From contig CAXRIA010000006.1 of assembly GCA_964230805.1 (NCBI GenBank), positions 1 through 64,000 of the forward strand: a DNA stretch of 64,000 bases, in the 5' to 3' direction. Shown here piece by piece: positions 25,630 through 34,677 of the stretch. Below the pieces are notes generated by a model. The model was not told the DNA's origin. It worked only from the letters and a program-made list of their open reading frames with translations, and made no database searches. Position 1 is the first letter of the stretch; every line of letters starts with the position of its first letter. The DNA is from Flavicella sp964230805 (GTDB taxonomy: Bacteria; Bacteroidota; Bacteroidia; Flavobacteriales; Flavobacteriaceae). A program made the position numbers and the translations under genes.

Positions 25630-26712
25630 ATGAACTCAAAAACACTCTCAAATGGAATTCTAAGAGCATTACTGATTGTGGTAGGGTTTGTTTTTTTACT
25701 GTATGTACTGTACCTCCTCAGAGCGGTCATACTTTACCTTATTATTGCAGCTGTTTTTTCGTTAATTGCTCGGCCGATTATTCAATTTTTAAAAAATAAA
25801 ATAAAATTCCCAAACACCATAGCCGTCGTGATTACCATGTTACTGTTTGTCATTTCTCTATTTGGGCTTGTACGATTGTTTGTGCCTTTGGTTTTAAAAC
25901 AAGGCGAGAACCTTTCTTTATTAAACACTACGCAATTCAAGCGAGATATTGAATATTTATTTTATGAAACAAATGCTTATTTCTTAGAAAGGGGGATTGA
26001 TTTATTGGATCAATTTAAAAATGTTGATCTTCTTGCGAACTTCAAAAGCATTCCCGATCTTTTCAATGCTATTTTAGAAGGCATCGGTTCTTTGAGTATG
26101 GGGTTGTTTTCAGTATTGTTCATTACATTTTTCTTTATGAAAGACCAGCGTATTTTACACAATGCCTTGTTCTCTTTCATTCCAGATCCAAAGGAAAATC
26201 GTGTAAAAAAATCTCTTGAAACCATCAAAGAGTTGTTGTCTCGATACTTCATTGGACTGGTCTTACAAATAACCATATTACTCGTCATATATACCGTTGT
26301 ATTACTCATTGTTGGCATTGAAAACGCCTTGGTAATTGCCTTTTTGTGTGCTTTACTCAATTTGATTCCTTATATCGGACCACTTGTTGGAGGTTTTTTA
26401 ATGCTGGTTTTAACCATGACTGAAAATATTGGCATGGACTTTCAAACAGCCATTTTACCTACAACACTTTACGTTTTACTTGGCTACATTATTGCACAAC
26501 TCATTGACAACTTTTTGAGTCAACCGCTGATTTTTTCCAAAAGTGTAAAATCACATCCTTTGGAAATTTTTCTAATCATCATCATCGGAGGAATTCTGTC
26601 TGGTGCACTTGGAATGGTTATCGCAGTTCCTTGCTACACAGCATTCAAGGTAATGCTCAAGGAATTTTTATCACATAACAAAGTTGTAAAATCACTGACC
26701 AAAGACTTTTAG
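25630..26712 (+). CDS. AI-2E family transporter (PF01594)
   Basis: 360 residues with about eight hydrophobic segments and a soluble loop (about 95-155) between them. The sequence LCALLNLIPYIGPLVGG is the family signature. Members are exporters or Na+/H+ antiporters; only a few act on autoinducer-2, so the name does not prove quorum sensing here. Six bases before the next gene, which starts with GTG, so the two are co-transcribed. Confidence 0.88.
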   Translation: MNSKTLSNGILRALLIVVGFVFLLYVLYLLRAVILYLIIAAVFSLIARPIIQFLKNKIKFPNTIAVVITMLLFVISLFGLVRLFVPLVLKQGENLSLLNTTQFKRDIEYLFYETNAYFLERGIDLLDQFKNVDLLANFKSIPDLFNAILEGIGSLSMGLFSVLFITFFFMKDQRILHNALFSFIPDPKENRVKKSLETIKELLSRYFIGLVLQITILLVIYTVVLLIVGIENALVIAFLCALLNLIPYIGPLVGGFLMLVLTMTENIGMDFQTAILPTTLYVLLGYIIAQLIDNFLSQPLIFSKSVKSHPLEIFLIIIIGGILSGALGMVIAVPCYTAFKVMLKEFLSHNKVVKSLTKDF

Positions 26713-26718
26713 TTCAGC

Positions 26719-27903
26719 GTGAATCCTAAAATCTTACATCCTTCCGTTCAACAATACATCCAAGAAAATAGGGATACCGATTTAACGAAATTGATTTTAA
26801 AGGGGACTCCATTTCCTGACGTAACAATTCAAGAAATTGTACAGCAAATAGAAGGTAAGAAAAAGACCCAAGTAAAATTGCCGCTCTGGTTCGACACAGC
26901 AAAAGTATACTACCCTCCAAAAATCAACCTGGAGCAATGCTCTTCAAACACGACTGCTTTGTATAAAAGCAGCTTGATACAAGGAAAAAATTGTATCGAT
27001 CTCACCGGTGGATTCGGTGTCGATTCGTATTACTTCTCCAAACGATTTGAAAAGGTCGTCCACTGTGAATTAAATGCCAGTCTAACCAAAATAACAAGAC
27101 ACAACAATGCTTTATTCAAAGTAGAAAATATTGACCCCGTTGTGGATGACAGTCTTGCCTATTTGAAAAGTAGCTCTCAAAAATTTGATTGGATTTACGC
27201 AGATCCCTCTCGAAGAAATGATACGAAAGGAAAAGTCTTTTTGTTGAAAGATTGCCTGCCAAATATTCCTGAGCATCTTGATTTTTTATTTGCACACAGC
27301 TCGCAAATCATGGTGAAAAACTCACCCATGCTTGACATACAAAATAGTTTGAATGAATTGAAGTTCGTAAAAGAAATTCATGTCGTTGCTGTTCGAAACG
27401 AAGTCAAAGAATTGTTGTTTCTCTTAAAAAAAGATTTCAGAGAAAAAATTTGCATCAAAACCATTAATTTTACGCGACAAGAACCTCAATTCTTTTCCTT
27501 TTTTCACAAAGATGAAAAAACAGCAACGTATGCTGAACCGCAACGTTTTTTGTACGAACCCAATGCGGCCATTCTCAAATCAGGTGCCTTCCAACAAGTT
27601 TCCTACCAGTTAAATGTACATAAACTACACCAACATAGCCATTTGTATACCTCAGAAAAGCTCCTAAAAAACTTCCCAGGAAGAATTTTCCATATCCAGC
27701 ATCAATTGAAGTACGACAAAAAACTACTTTTGAAATATTTGCCCTCAAAAAAAGCAAATATCACGACGAGAAATTTTCCAGAGACCGTTGCACAAATCAG
27801 AAAAAAAACCAAGCTTAAAGACGGTGGATCCAATTATCTTTTTTTCACAACAGACATACACGATCAAAAAATTGTATTGCTTTGTCAAAAAAATACTTTG
27901 TAA
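26719..27903 (+). CDS. class I methyltransferase with THUMP-like C-terminal domain
   Basis: 394 residues. An N-terminal helical part is followed by a SAM-binding Rossmann domain (CIDLTGGFGVDSYYFSKRF, about 93-111; YADPSRRNDTKGKVF as the catalytic-loop equivalent) and a C-terminal THUMP-like domain. The DPSRR motif suggests a base or N-methyltransferase on RNA; the target is unknown. It starts with GTG, six bases after the AI-2E gene stop. Confidence 0.82.
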   Translation: MNPKILHPSVQQYIQENRDTDLTKLILKGTPFPDVTIQEIVQQIEGKKKTQVKLPLWFDTAKVYYPPKINLEQCSSNTTALYKSSLIQGKNCIDLTGGFGVDSYYFSKRFEKVVHCELNASLTKITRHNNALFKVENIDPVVDDSLAYLKSSSQKFDWIYADPSRRNDTKGKVFLLKDCLPNIPEHLDFLFAHSSQIMVKNSPMLDIQNSLNELKFVKEIHVVAVRNEVKELLFLLKKDFREKICIKTINFTRQEPQFFSFFHKDEKTATYAEPQRFLYEPNAAILKSGAFQQVSYQLNVHKLHQHSHLYTSEKLLKNFPGRIFHIQHQLKYDKKLLLKYLPSKKANITTRNFPETVAQIRKKTKLKDGGSNYLFFTTDIHDQKIVLLCQKNTL

Positions 27904-28068
27904 CCCAGGTCGCGAAATTTTTATTTCCTAAAAAAGCATGCCCTTTTTTTCCTCAACCTTAATTTTCGCTCGTTAAAATTCAAATTCTGATGATTCTTAA
28001 CCACCAGAACCTATTTGCAGTGAACGTACTAAAATAATGGTTAAATTTGCGACATTAAAATTGATACG

Positions 28069-28623
28069 ATGGCTCAAAAAGTAAAAACATCCAAAGAATC
28101 TTCGGTGACCATTACCGAACTAATGCTTCCTTCTAATTCGAATTTCAGTGGAAAAATTCACGGAGGTTATATTTTAAATCTGATGGATCAAATCGCTTTT
28201 GCATGCAGTTCCAAATATTCAGGAAAATACTGCGTCACAGCATCTATCAACACCGTTGATTTTTTAAGTCCCGTAGAAGTAGGCGAACTTTTAACATTAA
28301 AGGCACGCGTGAACTATGTGGGACGTACATCAATGACCGTAGGGATTCGAGTAACTTCGGAGAATATAAAAACAGGGGAAATAAAACACTGCAATTCTTC
28401 CTATTTCTTAATGGTCGCAAAAAACGAAGACGGCACCAATGCAGAAGTACCCAAACTAAAACTGACGAGTAAAGAAGGTGTGCGTCGTTTCATTCGTTCC
28501 TTAGACCGATTGGAAATGAAAAAGAAAAGAAAACTAGATTTTCATAAAAATGAATTTTCATACGAAAACTACAAAGATGAAATTACCAATCACAACGTGA
28601 TTATCGAACTTGACGACGAATAA
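28069..28623 (+). CDS. acyl-CoA thioesterase (hotdog fold)
   Basis: 184 residues. The hotdog helix IHGGYILNLMDQIAFACSSKY carries the catalytic Asp, and the strand VDFLSPVEVGELLTLKARVNYVGRTSM is typical of the acyl-CoA hydrolase (YciA/BFIT) class. It hydrolyses acyl-CoA to free acid and CoA in the cytoplasm. A TAAATTTG box about 25 bases upstream of the ATG is a likely promoter element. Confidence 0.87.
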   Translation: MAQKVKTSKESSVTITELMLPSNSNFSGKIHGGYILNLMDQIAFACSSKYSGKYCVTASINTVDFLSPVEVGELLTLKARVNYVGRTSMTVGIRVTSENIKTGEIKHCNSSYFLMVAKNEDGTNAEVPKLKLTSKEGVRRFIRSLDRLEMKKKRKLDFHKNEFSYENYKDEITNHNVIIELDDE

Positions 28624-28720
28624 TTTCTCAAATCATTGAATCATTTGTTTTTTTCTTCTTGTTTAAAACAAAACAAGCCTTTACATCTCTATTAAAATGC
28701 CAGCGTGAAGTTCGCTCTTT

Positions 28721-28978
28721 TTACAATCCTAAGATTTTACGTTTGGATTTCAAGGCTTGCTCTCGATCTTGTTTACTCTCCAAATAAGCTTGCAAAATAG
28801 CATCTTCCATTGCCTGATGATCGCAATAACCATTAAATACCCGACGAATCATCGAATCTGAGTACGGCAGACCATTTCTGTTGTAAATATGACCTTTTTT
28901 TAAAACTTCCCTCACTTTTTTGGTGTAGTTTACCCCTAATTCTGCTTTTAAAACAGCCTTTTCTTCTTTTTTTATCAT
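28721..28978 (-). CDS. small conserved helical protein next to an XRE-like regulator
   Basis: 85 residues, basic and helical. A central segment (GLPYSDSMIRRVFNGYCDHQAMEDAILQAYLE) resembles a helix-turn-helix with a following helix, so it may bind DNA. No established family function is known to me. It is divergent from the XRE-like gene with about 116 bases between the starts, and the two look like a paired regulatory locus. Confidence 0.6.
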   Translation of the reverse strand: MIKKEEKAVLKAELGVNYTKKVREVLKKGHIYNRNGLPYSDSMIRRVFNGYCDHQAMEDAILQAYLESKQDREQALKSKRKILGL

Positions 28979-29094
28979 AGCATGGATAAAATTATTCAGT
29001 TAATCTTTTATATTTGTATCAAAGTTGTAACGAAATAGTAACACTACCCCTAGAAAACAATTAATTGCAATTTAAATATAATTATTGTCAAAAC

Positions 29095-29415
29095 ATGACT
29101 TCTAAGGAAAAAATAATTGCGTATTTGGCTCACAAAGAAATTAGTCAAAGAAAATTTTCTTTAAAAACGGGGCTTTCAGAGGGAATTTTAAGAGCTGGGA
29201 AAGATTTGGGCGTGGATAAAATTCGCACCATTAGAGAAAATTATCCTGATTTAAATATGGATTGGGTGATTTACGACGAGGGCGACATGATTGTGAACAC
29301 ATTAGCAGAGCCAACGGGCGCTTATGAAAACACACAAGTAGAAAAGTCTTTGAAACAATTTGTATTTGACTGTATCGAAGAATATTTTACTTCTCAACGA
29401 AAAGAAGAATTATAG
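29095..29415 (+). CDS. XRE-like (lambda repressor-type) transcriptional regulator
   Basis: 106 residues. The N-terminal helix-turn-helix (ISQRKFSLKTGLSEGILRAG) is followed by the NYPDLNMDWVIYDEGDM phrase common in Bacteroidota XRE proteins, and a helical tail. It probably binds DNA as a dimer. It is divergent from the 85-residue gene. A TATATTTG box at 29009-29016 could drive it, followed by a GTAAC repeat that might be its operator. Its end overlaps the ligA stop by 6 bases (convergent). Confidence 0.75.
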   Translation: MTSKEKIIAYLAHKEISQRKFSLKTGLSEGILRAGKDLGVDKIRTIRENYPDLNMDWVIYDEGDMIVNTLAEPTGAYENTQVEKSLKQFVFDCIEEYFTSQRKEEL

Positions 29416-31407
29416 CAATGCTAAAAACTGCTCCTCTGAGAGAATCGTAATCTCTAATTTTGTTGCTTTTGCTAACTTACTTGGCCCCATATTGTCACCA
29501 GCGATGAGATAACTGGTTTTTTTTGAGATAGAACTCGAGACTTTTCCCCCGTTGTCTTCAATCATTTTTTTAAGCTCGTTTCTCGTCATTTTTTCAAACA
29601 CACCAGAAACAACAAATGTTTGTCCTAGCAATTTATCTGTTTGATTTTCCAAAACGGATTTTGAAAGCTCCAACTGTACTCCGTAACTTTTCAAACGATT
29701 TACCAACTGAATGTTTCCCAAATCATTGGAAAAAGCGACAACACTTTCTGCTATTTTGTCACCAATCTCATCCACCTGAATCAATTCTTCAAAATCGGCA
29801 CACATCAGGGCATCTAGGCTCTTAAAATGTTTTGCCAATTTTTTAGCTACCGTCTCGCCTACAAACCGGATACCCAACGCAAACAGCACTTTCTCAAAAG
29901 GCACTTTTTTTGAATTCTCAACTCCTTCCACAATATTCCATGCCGATTTTTCAGCCATGCGCTCCAAAGGAACCAATTGTTCCGTTTTGAGTTCGTACAA
30001 ATCAGCATAGGTTTGAATCAAACCTTCTTTTCGCAGCAAATCAATGGTCTCTCCGCCCAAGCCCTCAATATCCATGGCTTTTCTGCTGATAAAATGTTGA
30101 ATTCGTCCTGTAATTTGAGGTGGACATCCAAATTCATTGGGACAATAATGCTTGGCATCACCTTCTTTTCTCACAAGTACTGTATTACATTCCGGACAAT
30201 GATTTGTATAGCTTGTTTGACAAGATTCTTTCGGTCGTTTGGACAAATCTACTCCGACAATTTTAGGAATAATTTCTCCTCCCTTTTCTACATAAACGGT
30301 ATCACCCTCACGGATATCTAATTTTAAAATTTGATCCGCGTTGTGCAACGACGCTCTTTTCACAACGGTTCCTCCAAGTTGAACCGGCACCAAATTGGCC
30401 ACTGGCGTAATCGCTCCTGTTCTACCCACCTGATAGGTGATTTTTTCAAGCACAGTGCTTTGTTGCTCTGCTTTGAACTTATAAGCCATTGCCCATCTTG
30501 GCGCTTTGGCTGTGTATCCCAATTCTTCTTGTTGTCGCAACGAATTTACTTTGATTACCACGCCATCGGTTTCATAGGGCAGTTCATGTCGTTTCGAATC
30601 CCAATACGCTACAAATTCAAGTACTTCATGGATACTTTTGGCATTGGACATGGTATTGGGAACTTTAAATCCAGCGGCACGAGCTGCATTCAACAAATCT
30701 GAGTGCGATGTATAGCTCGTTTTGGGGGCCACAACTTGATATAACAAACAATCCAACGGCCGTTTTGCCACTTCGGAACTGTCTTGTAATTTCAGACTTC
30801 CACTGGCTGTATTTCTTGGATTGGCGTACATTTCTTCTCCGGCTGCCAAACGCTCGTCATTCATCTTTTGAAAACCCTCTAGTGGCAAAATAATTTCTCC
30901 ACGTATTTCAAAAGACTCCAAAAAATCACCTCTAAGGTGCAAAGGCAGTGTTTTGATTGTTTTTATATTTGTCGTGACATCATCTCCTTGAAAACCATCT
31001 CCCCGCGTTACCGCCTTCCTCAACATGCCATTTTCATAACTTATATTGATAGAGGCCCCATCATATTTTAACTCACAAGTGTATTCAATGGGAGCTTCAA
31101 CAATTTTTAAAATTCTCTTTTCCCAATCGAGTAAATCCTCTTTGGAGTAGGAATTATCCAAAGAATACATTCTATTCTTATGTGTCAGCGTATCAAATTT
31201 TTTGGTCACAGCGCCGCCCACTCTTTGCGTGGGTGAATTGGCATCAAAATATTCAGGATACAACTGTTCCAACTGCTCCAAATCCTTTAGCTTCTGATCA
31301 AAATCATAATCAGAAATTACGGGCTCATCTAGCACGTAGTATTCATGATTGTGTTGGTGTAATTCTTCTCTTAATTGCCTTAGCCGTTTTTGAATTTCTG
31401 ATGACAT
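29410..31407 (-). CDS. ligA: NAD-dependent DNA ligase
   Basis: 665 residues, full length. The adenylation domain has CELKYDGASINI (catalytic Lys about 113), then an OB fold, a four-Cys zinc finger (CPECNTVLVRKEG...CPNEFGCP), helix-hairpin-helix repeats, and a C-terminal BRCT domain. It seals nicks during replication and repair using NAD+. Start ATG at 31407. Confidence 0.97.
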   Translation of the reverse strand: MSSEIQKRLRQLREELHQHNHEYYVLDEPVISDYDFDQKLKDLEQLEQLYPEYFDANSPTQRVGGAVTKKFDTLTHKNRMYSLDNSYSKEDLLDWEKRILKIVEAPIEYTCELKYDGASINISYENGMLRKAVTRGDGFQGDDVTTNIKTIKTLPLHLRGDFLESFEIRGEIILPLEGFQKMNDERLAAGEEMYANPRNTASGSLKLQDSSEVAKRPLDCLLYQVVAPKTSYTSHSDLLNAARAAGFKVPNTMSNAKSIHEVLEFVAYWDSKRHELPYETDGVVIKVNSLRQQEELGYTAKAPRWAMAYKFKAEQQSTVLEKITYQVGRTGAITPVANLVPVQLGGTVVKRASLHNADQILKLDIREGDTVYVEKGGEIIPKIVGVDLSKRPKESCQTSYTNHCPECNTVLVRKEGDAKHYCPNEFGCPPQITGRIQHFISRKAMDIEGLGGETIDLLRKEGLIQTYADLYELKTEQLVPLERMAEKSAWNIVEGVENSKKVPFEKVLFALGIRFVGETVAKKLAKHFKSLDALMCADFEELIQVDEIGDKIAESVVAFSNDLGNIQLVNRLKSYGVQLELSKSVLENQTDKLLGQTFVVSGVFEKMTRNELKKMIEDNGGKVSSSISKKTSYLIAGDNMGPSKLAKATKLEITILSEEQFLALL

Positions 31408-31513
31408 AGTACTGATAGCTTTAAGGCTAAAAATACACTTATTTTTCTACTTTTATGCCCTGTCCTTTTCTTAATTACAGAAAAAATAAATTCTATTTGT
31501 TTCGCAATGCAAA

Positions 31514-31543
31514 AGAGGTCGATACATTTCTATATCGACCTCT
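31514..31543 (-). terminator. terminator of the HtrA gene
   Basis: 11-bp hairpin AGAGGTCGATA / TATCGACCTCT with an 8-base loop, 26 bases after the protease stop codon, followed by TTTT on the minus strand. Confidence 0.8.
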
Positions 31544-31568
31544 CTCAACCAAAACAAACTAAATTACA

Positions 31569-32948
31569 TCACCTAAAAATATAATTTTCTTTTTCTCCAT
31601 TAGAGTTTATTATCCCTAATCGTGTGTATTCATTACTTCTATCTTTCAGCATTTTCTCTGCCTGTTCGACAGATGTAATTTGTATTCCATTAATTTCTAT
31701 CAAAATAGCTCCATCCTCTACTCCGAACGAACGAAGTTCTCGATTTTGAATGTTCAAAATTTTCACCCCTTTTGTCATCTTTTTTTCTTTGGCTTCCTCT
31801 GGAGATATCTCTTCTAGAGAAAACCCAAATGCATTGACCCTTCGTACTTTATTCTCCGTCAGCACAACCCATTTCGAGAGGGATTGACCATCTCGTAACA
31901 CCGTAACAAAAATTTTATCTCCAGGTCTTTTGGCATTGAGTTGTCCTTTCAAGTCTGAAAATTTTGAAATTTTCACAGCGCCTATGTTGACAATCACGTC
32001 TCCTTCGAGCAGACCCGCCTTTTGTGCTCCTCCACCCTCTGACAAAGCAGTTATCGTGACACCTTCTACATCATCTTTGTTCGGGTCGTATTGAATCCCG
32101 ATCAAGGCTTTTTGCACATCTCCAAATTCCATCAAGTCTTCCACCACTTTTTTGGCAATATTGGAGGGCACTGCAAAAGAGTATCCGACAAAAGCGCCCG
32201 TTTTTGAGGTAATGGCCGTATTAATCCCTACCAACTCTCCTCTTGTATTTACCAGGGCACCTCCACTATTTCCTGGGTTTACCGCAGCATCGGTTTGTAT
32301 AAACGATTCTATATTTGAATTTCCTTCCAAATCACGTCCTTTGGCACTTACAATTCCTGCCGTAACTGTAGAGGTTAAATTGTAAGGATTTCCAACGGCC
32401 AAAACCCATTCACCTACGCGTATGTTGTCAGAATTCCCAAAAGGTATATAGTCAAACTCCTCTCCCTCTATTTTTACCAAAGCAATGTCATTACTTGGGT
32501 CAGCTCCAATCAACTCCGCCTTAAATGTTTTTTTATTATTCAGGGTAATTTCAATATCTGTAGCGTTTTCGATTACATGGTTGTTGGTAATAATATACCC
32601 ATCTGGAGAAATTAAAACGCCACTTCCCGTACCTATTTGGCGGTATTTCCTACCTTCACTTCTGCCGTAAAAAAATTCAGCAAAAGGGTCGCGAACATTC
32701 TTAACTGAGGTGTTTTTGACATGAACCACGGAATTCAAACTTTTGTCAGCCGCATTGACAAAATCGGTTCGCTCGGCTGCTACTGTATTGACATACTCAA
32801 AATTTGTTGACGTTGTTAAAACAGCTCTTTTTTGTGTGTTTTTATTTGTGATTGACTGCGCAGGTTTCAAAACAAATAAGTGATAACTTCCTAAAGAAAC
32901 CACACCTCCTAAAACAGCCACAAAAACCAAGTAGATTGCCTTTTTCAT
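31569..32948 (-). CDS. HtrA/Deg-type periplasmic serine protease
   Basis: 459 residues. An N-terminal signal anchor (about 4-27) is followed by a trypsin-like domain with catalytic His124 (TNNHVIENA), Asp154 (SNDIALVKI) and Ser228 (GNSGG), then two PDZ domains. It degrades or refolds damaged envelope proteins. Start: the ATG at 32948, which gives the signal sequence; the open frame extends 18 codons further upstream without support. Its promoter lacks a -33 box but has tandem repeats (see separate entry), pointing to induction by an activator. Confidence 0.93.
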   Translation of the reverse strand: MKKAIYLVFVAVLGGVVSLGSYHLFVLKPAQSITNKNTQKRAVLTTSTNFEYVNTVAAERTDFVNAADKSLNSVVHVKNTSVKNVRDPFAEFFYGRSEGRKYRQIGTGSGVLISPDGYIITNNHVIENATDIEITLNNKKTFKAELIGADPSNDIALVKIEGEEFDYIPFGNSDNIRVGEWVLAVGNPYNLTSTVTAGIVSAKGRDLEGNSNIESFIQTDAAVNPGNSGGALVNTRGELVGINTAITSKTGAFVGYSFAVPSNIAKKVVEDLMEFGDVQKALIGIQYDPNKDDVEGVTITALSEGGGAQKAGLLEGDVIVNIGAVKISKFSDLKGQLNAKRPGDKIFVTVLRDGQSLSKWVVLTENKVRRVNAFGFSLEEISPEEAKEKKMTKGVKILNIQNRELRSFGVEDGAILIEINGIQITSVEQAEKMLKDRSNEYTRLGIINSNGEKENYIFR

Positions 32949-32983
32949 TTTTCTTATTTGATAAATTGCACTTTTATAGAGTA

Positions 32984-33055
32984 CAAAGATATAAAATGAC
33001 AACCTTGAATTTTTGAGTTTAACGAGCCGTTAACTTTATTTAACGAGTCTTTAAC
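32984..33055 (-). promoter_or_regulatory. HtrA promoter with tandem 17-bp operator repeats
   Basis: On the minus strand the -7 box is TATCTTTG (32991-32984), with no TTG at the usual distance. Upstream, on the plus strand, TTTAACGAGCCGTTAAC (33018-33034) and TTTAACGAGTCTTTAAC (33039-33055) repeat at 21 bp. The first contains the palindrome TTAACG-AGC-CGTTAA. Centres fall near -48 and -69, on the same helix face, as for an activator. Confidence 0.6.
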
Positions 33056-33144
33056 AAAACTACATTTTGGAATCTATTCCCATAAGTTTTTTGAAACACT
33101 GCAGCATATAAAAAGAAAGCTCTCAAAACAAACATGCCAGTATT

Positions 33145-34581
33145 TTAGGAGTTCCCTCTGCTGACTCGTTGTTTTATCTTGATTTTAAAAGCTGCATAAA
33201 CAAGAGTCGTAATTGGACTGAGGTAATTAAAAAAAGCGTAAGGCATAAATGACAGGTCTCCCACCTGGCCCAGCAAGACTTTTGACTGGTACGCTCCGCA
33301 TGTATTCCAAGGCACAAGTACAGAGGTTACTGTACCTGCATCTTCCAAGGTTCTACTCAAATTTTCAGGAGCCAAGCCTTTTTCTCTAAAAGCCTTTTTA
33401 AACATTTTTCCGGGGACCACAATGGACAAATATTGATCAGAGGCAACAATATTCAGTCCCAAACAGCTAAAAACTGTAGTAGCAAAAAGTCCGAAAGTAG
33501 TCCGTGCTATCGTTAAAAAAGATGCTGTTATTCTTGACAAAGCCCCAATAGCTTCCATGACGCCTCCGAAAACCATGGCAGCTAAAATAAGTAAGATGGT
33601 CCACATCATACCCAACACGCCATCCGAACGAAACAACGAATTCAAGGTCTCACTTTTTGTTGCGATTTCGGTATCCGAAAAAATGGCATTCAGAAGGATC
33701 TCTATTTTAAATTCACCCAATCTTGACAGCAATTCTTCTTGCAACAAAACAGCAAATAAAATAGCGATTCCAATCCCAAAAGAAAGGGAAAATATCGGAC
33801 TCTTCTTTAACAACATCAACCCAACTACCAATCCGGGCACTAAAAACAAAACAGGTGAAATCTGAAACGTGGCAGCGATCTCGTTCAAATAAAAATGTAC
33901 GTCAGTCTCTCCTTTAATATCCTGAAAAAAACTCAGAATTGTAAAAAACAACAAGGTTCCTATAAATGTCGGAATGGTTGTCAAAGACATATAGCGTATG
34001 TGTGTAAAAAGATCCGTTCCAGCCATAGCTGGTGCCAAATTGGTGGTATCACTCAAAGGAGACATTTTGTCTCCAAAATAAGCTCCAGAAATAACGGCTC
34101 CCGCAATGATCCCCGATTCCATACCTAAGGAAGTTCCGATGCCAACAAAGGCAATTCCTACCGTTGCGCTTGTCGTCCATGAACTCCCTGTGACAATTGA
34201 AACAACTGCTGACACAACCACACATGTGGGAAGAAATATGATAGGATTTATGAGTTGCAACCCATAATACAGCATCGTAGGTATGACACCGCTTAACAAC
34301 CAAGTACCCGTGAGCGCCCCTACTAAAATCAAAATCAATACAGGTTTCGAAACACTTTTTAGGTTTCTACGAATCTCAAGAAACACTTTTTTTACGGAAA
34401 CCTTGTTCATCAAACCCACTAACAAGGCAACAAAAGCCGCAATAAGAAGTATGTAGTGATTGGAATAATTTCCAAACAAGACACCCTCAAATTTAAAAAT
34501 GTTAACTCCTAATAATACAATCAATAGCACCACAGCTATCAAAGAAGTTGCCAATGACGGTTTCTCTCTATTTTCTACCAC
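33145..34581 (-). CDS. nhaC: Na+/H+ antiporter, NhaC family
   Basis: 478 residues with about 11-12 hydrophobic segments. Family features include GSSWTTSATVGIAFVGIG and SGAYFGDKMSPLSDTTNLAPA, the conserved Asp-rich ion-path region. It exchanges internal Na+ for H+, useful in marine or salty habitats. The start is a GTG at 34581 in front of VENREKPSLATSL; no nearby ATG gives a full-length N-terminus. It follows metZ on the same strand but a strong terminator separates them. Confidence 0.88.
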   Translation of the reverse strand: MVENREKPSLATSLIAVVLLIVLLGVNIFKFEGVLFGNYSNHYILLIAAFVALLVGLMNKVSVKKVFLEIRRNLKSVSKPVLILILVGALTGTWLLSGVIPTMLYYGLQLINPIIFLPTCVVVSAVVSIVTGSSWTTSATVGIAFVGIGTSLGMESGIIAGAVISGAYFGDKMSPLSDTTNLAPAMAGTDLFTHIRYMSLTTIPTFIGTLLFFTILSFFQDIKGETDVHFYLNEIAATFQISPVLFLVPGLVVGLMLLKKSPIFSLSFGIGIAILFAVLLQEELLSRLGEFKIEILLNAIFSDTEIATKSETLNSLFRSDGVLGMMWTILLILAAMVFGGVMEAIGALSRITASFLTIARTTFGLFATTVFSCLGLNIVASDQYLSIVVPGKMFKKAFREKGLAPENLSRTLEDAGTVTSVLVPWNTCGAYQSKVLLGQVGDLSFMPYAFFNYLSPITTLVYAAFKIKIKQRVSRGNS

Positions 34582-34645
34582 AAACCCTATCTTTTATTCT
34601 TGAGGTTTTAAAATTACGAATTCCCGAACAAGTTTTTTCGTTAAA

Positions 34646-34675
34646 AAAAAGTTCAACAAAAATGTTGAACTTTTT
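34646..34675 (-). terminator. terminator of the metX-thrA-metZ operon
   Basis: Perfect hairpin AAAAAGTTCAACA / TGTTGAACTTTTT beginning three bases after the metZ stop, with a T run after it on the minus strand. It separates the methionine operon from nhaC. Confidence 0.9.
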
Positions 34676-34677
34676 AC

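Noticed and set aside
25630..26712. Quorum-sensing AI-2 exporter
   Set aside because: The AI-2E family name comes from one member. No luxS or lsr genes are in the window, so the role is left open.
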